Below are positions 34,901 to 44,990 of a stretch of 64,000 bases of DNA, one piece after another. The stretch lies in assembly GCA_009746045.1 (NCBI GenBank), contig RPFO01001109.1, positions 61,335 to 125,334 on the forward strand, in the 5' to 3' direction. Each line of letters starts with the position of its first letter. The first letter of the stretch is position 1. Source of the stretch: Mesostigma viride. Taxonomy: Eukaryota > Streptophyta > Mesostigmatophyceae > Mesostigmatales > Mesostigmataceae. Under the pieces are notes generated by a model. The model did not search any database. It saw nothing but the letters and a program-made list of their open reading frames with translations, and was not told the DNA's origin. Made by a program: the position numbers and the translations under genes.

Positions 34901-35473
34901 CCTCGAGAGTCGAGGCTTGCTCCATGACCATGCTCTAGCAGCTGCCTTGATGACATGCATGTCAGAAACAGGCGCTCCTTAGATCAACCATACAAAGCTG
35001 GGCAGTGCGTTGACCCACATCAGGTGGGCCAAACCACAACTAGTACAACTATGCAACTGACTGCGAGGCAAGCCAACCGCCTTGGTAGATAGGACCAGTG
35101 ACTGGTCTCAGGGAAACGAGGGCTGCCTAGGTTAATAGGCAGAAGAGAGGTTCATAGTAAACATAGGTCCATCGAAATGAGCTCACCGGATAAGAAAGCC
35201 ATTACTTTTCTCCCATTCCCATTACAAACTTGTTCGCTTGCCTGACAGATGTGCATGCACCTCACAAGCCCGACCTGGATAGGACCAGAAGATCAGCGCA
35301 ATGTTGGCACCTGCAGGGAGGCGCCCACATTACTTTCGGATGGATCTATTTTCGTGAATGTAGCTAGTGGCAGCACAGGCACCGACGGAGAGCATACCTC
35401 TTGGAACTCGCGGACACGCGCTGACCGCGGTTGACAGGCCTCACGCACCAGCTTACGGAACGCTTCGTCTTGG
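22967..35473 (-). CDS. MLYCD: malonyl-CoA decarboxylase, ten exons recognised, 5' end unresolved
   Basis: The enzyme decarboxylates malonyl-CoA to acetyl-CoA and so affects fatty-acid metabolism. Exons (minus strand, phases consistent): 35473-35398, 34640-34496, 33342-33093, 32290-32146, 31009-30767, 29602-29519, 29094-28484, 27668-27543, 24167-24095, 23056-22967, giving about 614 codons. Family landmarks in order are GGTKFLVDMRSDVLAAIR, RRVTWQDPAAFLEKIVAHE, DLKQRLGVGRRLFAYQHASL, GEPLVFIQVAL, AVFYSITSAQSGLRGIELGH, FLIKRVVEQLRAELP, TFVTLSPIPGF, MRLCCRYLIAEKKRGRALDP, VANFHLSGGA and NWMADTSAGALAQSAGIMVN. The Ser of FYSIT and the His of NFHL are the known catalytic pair. Exon 7 carries a long Ser/Gly-rich insert. 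Intron 6 looks like a GC-AG intron (CAG|GCACGG). The frame stops right after NYRYE, shorter than the family, but a GTGAGC donor overlaps that end, so another 3' exon is possible. The start codon and targeting signal were not found. Confidence 0.9.
24366..24876. repeat. 26-bp minisatellite, about 20 copies, in MLYCD intron 8
   Basis: Tandem units of the form GGTCTATAGGATACCGAGGG plus TGGTCC run almost without interruption, with CCGAG/CCAAG/CAAGTG variants. It lies 0.2 kb upstream (in transcript sense) of exon 9. Confidence 0.95.
25437..26100 (+). repeat. 332-bp tandem duplication inside the hAT element
   Basis: Copy 1 (25437-25768) and copy 2 (25769-26100) both start TATTAATTACGTGACGACCT and both include an ATG reading MSKKNGLA. 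They differ by a few substitutions. In copy 1 the frame closes soon (RVEL then stop), while copy 2 leads into the longer ORF at 25890. Confidence 0.9.
25890..26276 (+). CDS. small acidic ORF of the hAT element, unknown function
   Basis: The 128-codon ORF starts MSKKNGLAGFKTSTLDALFK, has a basic patch (RDKRKRVER) and then a very acidic, Ser-rich C-terminal half (QEEEDGGQSASSDSASNSVE) ending EEDVMVV. I recognise no domain. Similar acidic tails occur at the C-termini of some hAT transposases, so it may be a last-exon remnant. The start is the second copy of a duplicated ATG; the first copy at 25558 opens a frame that ends early. It lies on the strand opposite to the host MLYCD gene. Confidence 0.45.
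   Translation: MSKKNGLAGFKTSTLDALFKKQAGEIVETENIVDLGRSLDGKEGRQGRDKRKRVEREEDDGSNAQEEEDGGQSASSDSASNSVEEESGEEGAQTERSKADDDGSSGPSSDKTVTVVPVDISEEDVMVV
27075..27432. repeat. 16-bp minisatellite, about 22 copies, in MLYCD intron 8
   Basis: Tandem units of the type CATGCAGACATGGTGG with G/A and C/T variants. The array ends 110 bp from exon 8 (27543-27668). ORFs of 140-230 codons through it on both strands are artefacts of the repeat. Confidence 0.95.
27885..28215. repeat. ~50-66-bp minisatellite, about 6 copies, in MLYCD intron 7
   Basis: Units contain CAAACCTTCACCAGTCCTG, an optional 11-bp insert (TGTGAATCGGA-like), ACAAGGATTAGTGCACGTAG and CGGCCCAAG. Copies with and without the insert alternate. 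Confidence 0.85.
31460..31980. repeat. degenerate copies of an MLYCD exon end with its splice donor
   Basis: The real exon 4 end reads (minus) LEKIVAHE|GTGAAG at 32146. In the following intron, plus-strand words such as CTCGTGGGCGACAATCTTCT (31950-31970) and close relatives recur near 31821, 31757, 31687, 31631, 31583, 31537 and 31468, some 50-130 bp apart. Several still read EKIVAHEV or EKIVAHKA and some keep the GTGAG-like donor. Confidence 0.8.
32530..32745. repeat. 9-bp microsatellite (AACAACACA)n in MLYCD intron 3
   Basis: About 23 near-perfect copies, grading into AATACCAAC units by 32800. The Cys/Leu/Val-rich or Asn/Thr-rich ORFs over it are repeat artefacts. Confidence 0.95.
33414..33850. 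mobile_element. small TIR element (hAT-MITE-like) in MLYCD intron 2
   Basis: A 21-bp perfect terminal inverted repeat starting TAGGGTTGGGTCGGTTAC lies at 33414 and, inverted, ends at 33850. The interior is rich in GGTACCGGTA words and has no ORF. The flanks ATGCTCAC and ATGCTCAG match 7 of 8, with a 2-bp offset on the left. The TAGGG terminus suits hAT. Confidence 0.75.
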
Positions 35474-35477
35474 CTGC

Positions 35478-35588
35478 AGGAGCAGGGAGGGGTAGGCCCA
35501 CCACCCCACAAGGACAGGAGCAGGGATGGGTAGGCCCACCGTCCCACAAGGACAGGAGCAGGGATGGGTAGGCCCACCGCCCCACAAG
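35478..35588. repeat. 38-bp minisatellite, three copies, next to an MLYCD splice acceptor
   Basis: Three units of the type GGAGCAGGGATGGGTAGGCC continuing CACCGCCCCACAAGGACA. On the minus strand the last repeat supplies the pyrimidine-rich CCTGCTCCTGCAG acceptor used by the exon at 35473. Confidence 0.85.
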
Positions 35589-38451
35589 TTCAGTGATCAG
35601 ACAGGGAGGTGTGGTCCGCAAGGGCACTGGTGCATGAATACATCATTATTTCTTTCTAAACATTTTTCTTATTACAATATCCACCAATTTTTATATATGC
35701 TAGTACTAGCCTCGCAAGGCACGTACAGTGAATGTTTGGATGTTGACTGTATGGGTGACAGCCAGACAGGCCGCACTGGGCTGATGTGGCTGGCATGGGT
35801 ACCTGCGCTGCAGGGATCCCATCAAGCCTGCCTCTATACAGGCCGCATTACCGACTCTGGCTAAACGACATGATGATTCGCTCAGGTGGGTGGAGATGAG
35901 GTTGAGATACAGAGCAGCAGTGTTATGCTGCCAGCATGCCCGTAGTGCCTGTGTGCGCGCCACCAAACCAATGACCGACTAGAGCTCCCGATGAAGATCG
36001 TGTAGCACATGGGCCCCTGGCCTGTTCCAAGGGCGCAGGTTACCAGCTAGCCTGCTGGGTAGAGTCCCAAGCCAACGTGGCAAGACTTACTGCCAAGCAA
36101 ATGTGGCAAAGCAAACTTTGCCCAAATTTTCAGGAAACTCTTCGCCACCACCTGGAGTGCCTTGCCATGCAGAAGGCTGTTCCCGGACGACGGAATCTGT
36201 TACCGAAATAGATACGATAAGAAGATCGTGACGCAAGCGCGTCAAGGCAAGTCGGCCTGGTCCAAACCCTTGGACGAACGCCGAAACTGTCCCATCACTG
36301 GCACGGCAAAACCGAGTGATAATACGAGGGTGCTGCTCTAAGTAAAGAAATTATAATGCCAGTGAAAGTTACACTTGAGTATGGTGTTGGCGCCAGCAAG
36401 GGATCTCGCCTGGGCATGGCGGGGGGGAACCCTCGGCCACACATGTTGAATTCCACAGTACCTACCCTGGGCGCAGTACCTACCCTTGTGGCAGCCCCTC
36501 CCTTGGCTCCCCCTCATGCTCCCGTGCACCTGGGATCGCCACATAGGAGGGTTCTGGTCTCCCCTCCTGGGGCAGGTCCAGCGAGTGACTCAGCCATTGC
36601 GACAGGCGGGCGGTCCGCGTCCGCTGAAGGGGGTAGAAACGAGGAGAAGGGAAGAACGAGGAGAAGGGAAGGGGCCTTCCTTTATTTTCCTGACGATGGC
36701 GTTGCCACAGAGAAAGCAGTCCCATTGCCTATAGCGTCGCGCATGGACGATAAGCAGAAGAGGGAGGGAAAGGAGGCTAGGACCCTCGCACTCTGATCTT
36801 CAGGACAATCGCCAAGGAAAAAAGGAAATGGCGAATGGGGCTGTCATGCGCTTACCCAGTTGTGACCATCAAGGGTACGGACTTGACCAAGCGGGCAGCT
36901 GTGTGGCGACGTCATTTGTACACGTGTATTCTGATCGAAAGTAAGATAATCTCACTTGCTAACGAACGGAAGGTACGTCACACACTCAGACTAATTATAG
37001 GACAACTTCGGCGGAGCTAAGGCATCTGCGTCAGCGCACCTTCGGTGGCTGATGGCCATCTGGACCTTGGGAAGAAAACACCCGGAGGGGTTCCACGACA
37101 GATGGTGCCAAAAGAGTGGACCATATCGTATGTAGTCTGAAGACAGAACGGCCGGAAAATGCCGTGAAGATAGACCGCCTCATAATCGTGGTAAAGCGTT
37201 TACAAACATATCTCCACAAGAATGCTGTACTTTTGAAATACGAAGGTCATGAATTCATTTTGACGCCGGCAAGAATCCGGAGGCCCCCGCTCTCGAAGTA
37301 AGGCCATGGTCGGTGGGATTGAGCAGCGCATATGATCTAGCAACGAGCTTCACGATTGCAGAGATGGCGCATCGGCAAATTGCAGAGCCTCAGACAAATA
37401 CGTTACCGCGCATTGTAACATCATATCATTACATTAGGAGACGACACAGTTAGCATTGCTTGCACAGAATTAACCTGCGACAACCGTACGCTAAACGAGA
37501 GAACCCAATATTTGGGTATCACGTAAGGTGTTTAGTGAACCAGCGTAAATTGCGACCATTGGCGTCATACGTAGACGGACGCATGCTACCGATTGTAGTA
37601 ATTGCGCTGACGAACTGCGAGACCAGTCAGACCACAGACACGGCTGCGCTACCAACAGTGGCCGCAGGAACGAGCGCTAATCTGCCAAGTGTATGTGGGT
37701 TACGAGAGTTCTTGGGAGTTGAGTTGAGTTGAGTTGAGTTTATTCCCACGCATAGCATCTGCCGTAGCGCATTGTTAAAAGCCATACTTAGAACAATAGT
37801 ACCAACCTGTAATGGGCCGTCTCGTTGAAACTCAATGGGATGACCAAGTGGCAACTTGCCTCGGCCATGAAACAGTGCCACCTTGAGCGGCACAAAATAA
37901 AAATTTCCCTCGTGAATGCGATGTTAGGGCCCCTCTTTTACCCGGCTGCATCTTTTTGGTCACTTTCCTGGGGACACGGCAATATACTGGCGACATCGCG
38001 CATGCCCCCGAAGATACGAGCGTGGTCACTTTCCTGGGGACACGGCAATATACTGGCGACATCGCGCATGCCCCCGAAGATACGAGCGTGGGCACTGGAG
38101 ACGGAGAGCAGTCGTGTTCTATTGCAAGGGTGTTCACAATTTACGGCCATTGCTTCCACCGGTCGACTAAGGGAGGATTGATTATTGCGGGCCAATTTTT
38201 TGCCAGGTGGTCGGTAGAAGGCATCGCATTATGATTTAAGACAGTGGTTCCAAATCAAGTGGCCCCCTCGCCATCAATTATATCATCGCGATGCCTCCTG
38301 CAGGGTAGCATTACGGCTTAACACCAAGACCTCTTCGTTTCTTTGGGAGACCATAATTCTAAACTTATGTTGACTACATTTACGGCCATAATGAGCTATA
38401 TGTGCCTGGAGGTGCGGCAATTTTACTGAGCGTGGGGTTAAACAAGGGGGT
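35589..38451. other. region between the two divergent host genes; upstream exons not resolved
   Basis: The first exon and promoter of MLYCD (-) and the promoter or 5' exons of the cofactor-E-like gene (+) should lie here, but none could be fixed by homology. A plus-strand ORF at 36356-36796 is low complexity and unsupported. No CAP-Gly-like coding stretch was found. Local repeats are a (GTTGA)n tract at 37717-37741 and a 66-bp tandem duplication at 37958-38089. Confidence 0.4.
37958..38089. repeat. 66-bp tandem duplication
   Basis: Two exact copies start GGTCACTTTCCTGGGGACAC at 37958 and 38024. They lie 0.4 kb upstream of the first recognised exon of the cofactor-E-like gene. Confidence 0.9.
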
Positions 38452-41400
38452 TTGACGGCAAATCTGGAAATCACCGCCAGATTTCAAGGGTACGATGACA
38501 CCGCTGCAGAAAGAGCACTGCCGGCCGGTATGACGTCGTTCACCGAGGCCTTGCGAGCCAAGTTCGCCACAGACGACGAGGAAGATGCGCTGGTGCAGAA
38601 CTGGATGTCCACATGTGGACTGGACAAGCTGCCAAGCGTCACGATGCCCCGGCAGGGGATCCGTACCTCCGGCAGTTGGGACGGGATCAACCTGGCCAAG
38701 ATGGCCGAGGTCAGCTTGCCAGGGAACGAGCTGTCTTTGTCGGCGGTTGTGGACATCATATACCATCTGCCCAAGTTAGGTGAGTTCCAAATAGCCACCT
38801 ACCCGCAGGTAGCTCCTTTCGAAAGCTATTCAAGCCATTTACATCTCCATTATTTCATGATGACCATACAGTATCAGATCAACAATAGAGGACCGCAGTT
38901 CGCTTACGTCTAGGGCCAGTAGTTTAGCAACTACATGGTGCCGCTGCTTTGCTGATCCTAACCCCAGCACCAGCCTATCAGATCGCTAGCCTGGCCGGTG
39001 GTGCCGTGCCAAGTGCAAGTAAACACTTGGAGCTAGTAAACACAATCCTGGAAGCCGGTGGTCCCCACGCGTTGCTCGGCTTCCTATTGCCCCACGATTC
39101 CGGTGTGGTGCCATGGTACTGCGTGTGGGCATGTGGGAACGGGTCCCTGCCGAACATGCGGTGTTGGAGGGTACAATTACCTTGCAGGCCTTTGCTGCTT
39201 TTCTCAATGGAACATTCGCTGCACGAGGCAAGGGTGCTTCGTTTCAATTTCCAAGCCTGCCGCACCAACACCACGAGTCATTTCTAATTCTATTAACTGG
39301 CCACTGGGATGTCCATTCCTCTGCTCAAACCCCCATGCCCCATGGCCCCAGGGTTGCTGGACATTTCCGGAAACTCCCTGGGGGGAGACGCCGTCGCCCC
39401 CTGGCAGGCGCCCCCCGCCGCGACCCTTGCCGGTGGCTTCCGCTCGCTGCACACGCTGGTGCTGGCCAGCACAGGGCTCGCCTGGGACGCGGCAGGGACC
39501 CTGCTGCGGCACCTGCCCGCGCTGCGTGAGCTCTCCCTCGCGCGCAACGGGCTGACGTCCATCGACCTGCCCGCGCCGCTGTTGCAGCAGCTGACCTGTC
39601 TGCGGTTGGAGGACAATGGAATCGAGAGGTGGGAGGAGGTGAGGAGAGTGGGATGTGGATATGGCAGGAGGTGAGGGTTATGGGATATGGAGATGAGAGA
39701 AGGGAGTTGGTAATGGGATGCGGATGTGGGATGCCGCTATTGGCTCTCTCCATGCAACACCCAGGCATCATATTTCCATCATTGATTGGTCACACAAGAT
39801 TATGTTTTAACATGAAGTTTGTGAAGCACGTTTGTAGCGGACAGCGTTATACATGTATGCGCGTGTGTGCATGCCACTATGCAGCTTACGTGCGAAAGTC
39901 AATGGGAACACACGCGGCGATCACCTGGTTGCAGTCTTGCCGTGTAGGTGGCATTGTGCTGCTGAACCACAGTGGTGTAGCCATAGCTATTGGGTTCAAG
40001 AATGAAGGGCCCCCACCTGGTTGGCTGGTTTCCCATTTCCATCGTTTGCCCATGTGGCTGCACGGGCGGGGGGAACAGCATCACGAGACTCAGCAGTAGT
40101 TGTCAGAGATACAACTTGGCTGGGAGGGGACAACTTGCCACACTTGCCATGCTTAACAGAGACCATCAGCTGGCATCGGAGGGGTCCTGGGAGAGAGAGA
40201 TGGACTTGTGGTCTTGGATTCCTATCGAGGCCAAGCTGGATTCCTATGAAGAGGCCTGGCGTAGATCTTTTGTCAACAAGGGTTCTCCATGCACATGTGC
40301 GCAGCGCAAGCACTCCTTCCTTGCACGGTGCATCTTGTTCACCTGACGCTCGTGACCGCGCGGCGCCGGGTCATGGTATCCGGTACACTGCCCTGCCTCC
40401 CTGCCAGGTGCAAAAGCTGGCAGTTTCCCGTTCGCTCACGCAGCTGGTGCTCTCCAACAACCCTCTCCAGCGGGTCCAGATCGAGCAAGGTGCGCCGCAC
40501 GCGCACGAGTATGCGACAGAGCCTGAACACTATTTGTGCCATTCCATCCTATCTGAGCACAAACTCGTAGAGAGTGGAACTGCGCGCGCGTTGTATCGTA
40601 CTCCAAAGTCAGTCTCCATGAACAGGTTCGTGAGGGGTGGGGGTGTGGGTGGGGGGGGGTGGAACACGTGCTCGTGGGTCGCGTGGTACCCCAGCGCCAG
40701 CCCCCACGAACATGTGTGGGACAAGCTCCGTGGTGTTCCGTGTACTCTAAGGTGGACCCGCCTTCATGCGCATCCCCTCCCTCTGGTCACCTCGGCACGG
40801 TTGTCAGGAGACGCGGGCACAAAGGACAAGGCTGTTATGCCATGCATGCGATACAGTTCGCCACACATGGAAAAGAAGTGCGTCGCTACCCTCCCCTAAG
40901 CAGGGGTTCTCGCGCGGTCGCCCGCAAGCACACGGAGCACGTCTCGCTCACTCGTTGTGCGGAGGGCCATCACTGGTCGCCGTCACAGAGGCAAATGCCC
41001 CATCCTCCATTGCAAGGGCACATGCCGTTGCCCACCGCAAAAGAAAGAATACATTGTCTGATGTCTCACCTGAATCACGGAAAAGTTACCTATTGGAAGG
41101 GTTGTGATATGCCCTCTCGGATACACGCTCCCTGATACTTGCTCCTATTGGAAGGGTTGCGATATGCCCTCTCGCATACACGCTCCCTGACACTTGCTCC
41201 TATTGGAAGGGTTGCGATATGCCCTCTCGGATACACGCTCCCTGATACTTGCTCCTATTGGAAGGGTTGTGATATGCCCTCTCGGATACACGCTCCCTGA
41301 TACTTGCTCCTATTGGAAGGGTTGCGATCTGCCCTCTCGGATACACGCTCCCTGATACTTGCTCCTATTGGAAGGGTTGCGATCTGCCCTCTCGGATACA

Positions 41401-42975
41401 CGCTCCCTGATACTTGCTCCTATTGGAAGGGTTGCGATCCGCCCTCTCGGATACACGCTCCCTGATACTTGCTCCTATTGGAAGGGTTGCGATATGCCCT
41501 CTCGGATACACGCTCCCTGATACTTGCTCCTATTGGAAGGGTTGCGATCCGCCCTCTCGGATACACGCTCCCTGATACTTGCTCCTATTGGAAGGGTGCG
41601 ATATGCCCTCTCGGATACACGCTCCCTGATACTTGCTCCTATTGGAAGGGTTGCGATATGCCCTCTCGGATACACGCTCCCTGATACTTGCTCCTATTGG
41701 AAGGGTTGCGATCTGCCCTCTCGGATACACGCTCCCTGATACTTGCTCCTATTGGAAGGGTTGCGATCTGCCCTCTCGGATACACGCTCCCTGATACTTG
41801 CTCCTATTGGAAGGGTTGCGATCTGCCCTCTCGGATACACGCTCCCTGATACTTGCTCACTGATACCCTTGGCCCCTTCGTTCGTGGTCGCCCGGCTCCC
41901 CCTTGGGTTGCGTCTCAACCGCTCCAGGCACCACGCCACCTCCTCTCCACATTGACTCGACCGCTGCCCACGTTGCAGATGCACGAGGTGCCACGGGTCA
42001 TGAGAGAGCGGCAGACAACTCGACGAGCACCCCGTCCGTCCCCGAGGCACTGCGTACACATGCAGGGGAGGGTGGCCCCGCCCCCACTGCTGCCGCCCCC
42101 GCTCCTACCGCCCCCACTGCTGCTGCCCCCCCTGACAGCGGTGCCACCGGTGCCACCGGCGCTTCTGCCTCTAGCGCCCCTCCCTTTCCTGTGCTCCGCT
42201 CCCTCTGGCTGAGCGGCACGCGCATCGCGTCGTTTGATGACGTGGCGCAGCTGGGGCGGCTGCCAGCACTACGGGACCTGCGGCTGCGGGACGTCCCCCT
42301 CACGGCCCCGCTGGAGGAGGACGTGGCGCGGCTGCTGCTCATCTCGCATCTGCCCAACGTGGCGGCCGGTGGCAAGGGAATGCAGACGGTCGGGAGCGAG
42401 ACGGCGGGTAGGTGTCACAACAGTTACAGTTTGGAAGTATGGGAATGTATCAATTACTTAACGGGTGTACTTTTCGGGTGTGTAGCATGGCAAGAATGTT
42501 CTTGTGTTACGTTTGCCAGCAATGATCGATAGCTGCATGGTTGCCACATCGTGTACACGCATGGATGGCGAGGGTGACCTGTTGAGCAGTGGTTTTGGGT
42601 CACGTTGCGATGCAATAATTAATATATACTACTATAAACTAGGTAGACCTAATATATATATATATATATTGGGTCACGATGCGATGCAATAATTAATATA
42701 TATATAAACCTAGACCTAATATATATATATTGGGTCACGTTGCGATACCAGAACAATGTGCTGGACCTCCTCTGCATTTGCGTCGCCGCGTCTGGGCAGG
42801 GCTGCTTAACGGCAGCGCGGTCACCCGGAGTGAGCGGTGGGACGCGGCCGCCTTCCGTGAGCGCTGGGACTCGGGCGAGTGGCACGCGTTCCGGTCCGAG
42901 ACCAACCCGGACAACGAGCCGCGGCCGCGAGACCCCGTACAGGAAGTGGTCAAGGCCCTCACGCGGCTGGGCTGA
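38452..42975 (+). CDS. tubulin-specific chaperone E-like LRR protein, five exons, no CAP-Gly or UBL seen
   Basis: Exons (phases agree): from at most 38530 to 38779, 39352-39638, 40408-40489, 41979-42368, 42800-42975. The first in-frame ATG is at 38530; open frame extends upstream to 38452, so an earlier exon is possible. Cofactor-E features in order: SFTEALRAKFATDDEEDALV, GIRTSGSWDGINLAKMAEVS, leucine-rich repeats (LLDISGNSLGG; LHTLVLASTGLAWD; LRELSLARNGLTSID; LTCLRLEDNGIERWEE; LTQLVLSNNPLQRV; FPVLRSLWLSGTRIASFDDV; LPALRDLRLRDVPL), an LRR cap (EEDVARLLLISHLPNVA) and LNGSAVTRSERWDAAAF. Cofactor E helps fold and dissociate the alpha/beta-tubulin dimer. The usual N-terminal CAP-Gly and C-terminal ubiquitin-like domains are absent, so it may be a shorter paralogue. 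Exon 4 carries a Pro/Ala/Thr-rich insert. Confidence 0.8.
41091..41858. repeat. 55-bp minisatellite, 14 copies, in intron 3 of the cofactor-E-like gene
   Basis: Units start TATTGGAAGGGTTGCGATAT and run through GGATACACGCTCCCTGATAC to CTTGCTCC. They are nearly identical, with AT/CT/CC variants at one dinucleotide and one 54-bp unit. The array ends 120 bp before exon 4. Confidence 0.95.
42595..42745. repeat. AT-rich tandem repeat in the last intron of the cofactor-E-like gene
   Basis: Two full and one partial copy of a ~64-bp unit starting GGGTCACGTTGCGATGCAAT and containing (AT)n tracts. Confidence 0.8.
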
Positions 42976-43133
42976 GGGTGGATGGCCTGGTGCTGAGAAA
43001 ACATGACGATTTTATATTCTCCAGGGGGGAGAACCGGTGGGGGATAATCTGGGCTGAGAATCCACGGTGGAGCGGTTGGCTCAGGATGGTGGAGTCATGG
43101 GCTGAAAGTGGTGGAGTCATGGGCTGAAAGCGG

Positions 43134-43138
43134 TGTAA
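43134..43138 (+). promoter_or_regulatory. candidate polyadenylation signal TGTAA
   Basis: TGTAA, the usual 3'-end signal in volvocine algae, lies about 160 bp after the stop codon of the cofactor-E-like gene. The call is from position alone. Confidence 0.4.
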
Positions 43139-44190
43139 TCGTGGGCTGGGGTTGTATTGTCACGTCCGTGATCACTTACGTCCGTGCACTCGAGAAACGG
43201 CTGTTCACAGAATCGCTCACGTCCATTTCAGTTCCGTTGGTTTGGACCCACGGTAGCCCTTTGGCTTGGCTTTGTTTTGAAAGTCTGGGTACTGGCCGGT
43301 GTGAAGCGCCGCGCCCGATGCTAGTACCCTGGCAACTCTACGACGCATGTGGCTGAATTTTTACTTTTGTAGTATGTTCAGTCTATGCAGTTGGCAGAGA
43401 GCGGACGGCTCATTCATTATGATGTGATGACTGAGAGTCGGGTAATTATTGTATTGCTGCCGCGCAGACTGATTGGATTGATGTGCACACGCTTCGCTCA
43501 TAGCCTTAGGCCCTTAGCAGCGCCAAAGCCTGAAATGTGTTGAGACAAGCAGGCAGGATTGGCAGCAGAAACGTTTTGCTGTATTGCTGAGAAATGCGCA
43601 CATAGATTGGTGTGCACTTAGCCAGGTTTGACAGCTAGCGCTATGGCGCAGGATCTGCTTGTGCCATCAGCTTTTTGGAATTTGCTAAAGGGAACGAGCC
43701 TAGGCCATGGAGGTCGCTGTTCGCTCGTTTCTCTCCCTCACAACTGTTGAGTTGTCTTCATGGGGTTAAACTTCTCGAGCAGCCCGGAGCAGCCCCTGTG
43801 AGTGGTTGCATGTCATTGCCATAACGTTGGTTGATAGAATTGACAGTGGTTTGATCCGTTTAAAGGGATATTGTTTGCATTGTTGATGAGTTTGGAGTCG
43901 GGAGTTTGCAGTCCCGGGAAAGGGCCGGTTCGTCGTTGGCCATGGCGAGCCAGTAGCTGGGATCGACAGCGCAGAGTCACGCAGTTGATATAGACCATCG
44001 CGTACTGTAAACACTGTTGCGCCATAGTGGCATCATGCCGGTCGGTCGATCGGTTGTGATATCGATGGGTCTCAAGTTTCTCTTTCAAATGCGGCAGCAC
44101 AACTCGGCATTCCTTGTAACATGTCAAATGTTATGGAATGAAATGTTTGGACATTACTTTCATCATAAAGCATCATTGCGATCGTATTTA
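43139..44190. other. intergenic, no gene supported
   Basis: No coding exon, RNA gene or element boundary is recognised. Short ORFs on both strands lack any family resemblance. Confidence 0.4.
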
Positions 44191-44365
44191 TTAGCGGCTG
44201 GCTGCGCTGCCTGTCATGAAGGTGGTGCCGTCGGGATGGATGAGGCAGTTGATGTCGTGGAGATGGAGGCTCTGCACACCTGTCGTAAAGCGAGGCGTAG
44301 TCCCCAAAGAAGAGGCAGTGCATGGCAGTGCTCGGGGACATGTTGGTCCAGTCGTAATCGTCGAC
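44191..44365 (-). pseudogene. protein-like segment, unrecognised, probably broken
   Basis: On the minus strand, after a possible acceptor (TTTCAAG) at 44366, a frame reads VDDYDWTNMSPSTAMHCLFF then GDYASLYDR. A second frame starting some 10 bases on reads SLHLHDINCLIHPDGTTFMT and stops at 44191. Both read like conserved protein, but they are in different frames with a GTGTGC donor-like word between. It could be a decayed exon pair or a piece of a transposable element. I do not recognise the family. Confidence 0.3.
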
Positions 44366-44802
44366 CTTGAAAGGTTGGGGCCGAATTTATTGGGCGCGAT
44401 TCTGCTGGGTGACTGCGTTTGGGATCTCAGATGCCGAGGGCGAGGCCGCAGGAGCCGAGTGCTCTAGTACTAATGCTTTGAGTAGTGGCCTCGCTGCCTG
44501 GCAGGCCGGGCGGAATCACAGCCGGAGCTACAGGCGAAATTTTCTTGCATGCAGCTCATCGCAGCCGCCAGGCTGCGTTGCGTTGAGTCGAGCGTTTGCT
44601 CGTCATTATATTGCGTGTCATATAGTGTCGGGAAAATATATCAGCGTGTGCGTCTTAGAAAGACGAAGCGATTGTGTTATTCACGGCCGAATTCGGTGCC
44701 CAAATGTGAAAGCTATGAGCTCCGCCGTCAGCCATGGCTACCTCGTGGCTCGTGGCTCCATGGCGAGAGTGTAAAATTCTTTCCCTCATGGGCCTGGTAT
44801 AA

Positions 44803-44980
44803 AAAAAATTAAATTATATTACATTATAACATGACTCCGTTGGAGATCATGTAGGACATATTCCCTTGCTGAATGGATGGAGGTGGGCAAAGCCGCGCGC
44901 TAAACCGAACTAACTCTAAGCTACTCTCATCTAGAAAACCCTAACTACTCTACTCAGCAAAGCGCCGCCCCCCTCCTCCT
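44803..44980 (-). mobile_element. 5'-truncated LINE 3' end, 178 bp
   Basis: It is the reverse complement of the 3' UTR and TTTAA-type tail of the LINE copies at 46.1-47.1 and 49.5-51.3 kb. It is flanked by a 10-bp duplication, CCTGGTATAA (44793-44802 and 44981-44990), the mark of a LINE insertion. Confidence 0.85.
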
Positions 44981-44990
44981 CCTGGTATAA

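Noticed and set aside
36356-36796. 146-codon plus-strand ORF as a gene
   Set aside because: Low-complexity composition, no recognisable domain, and it lies where the first MLYCD exon would be expected on the other strand.
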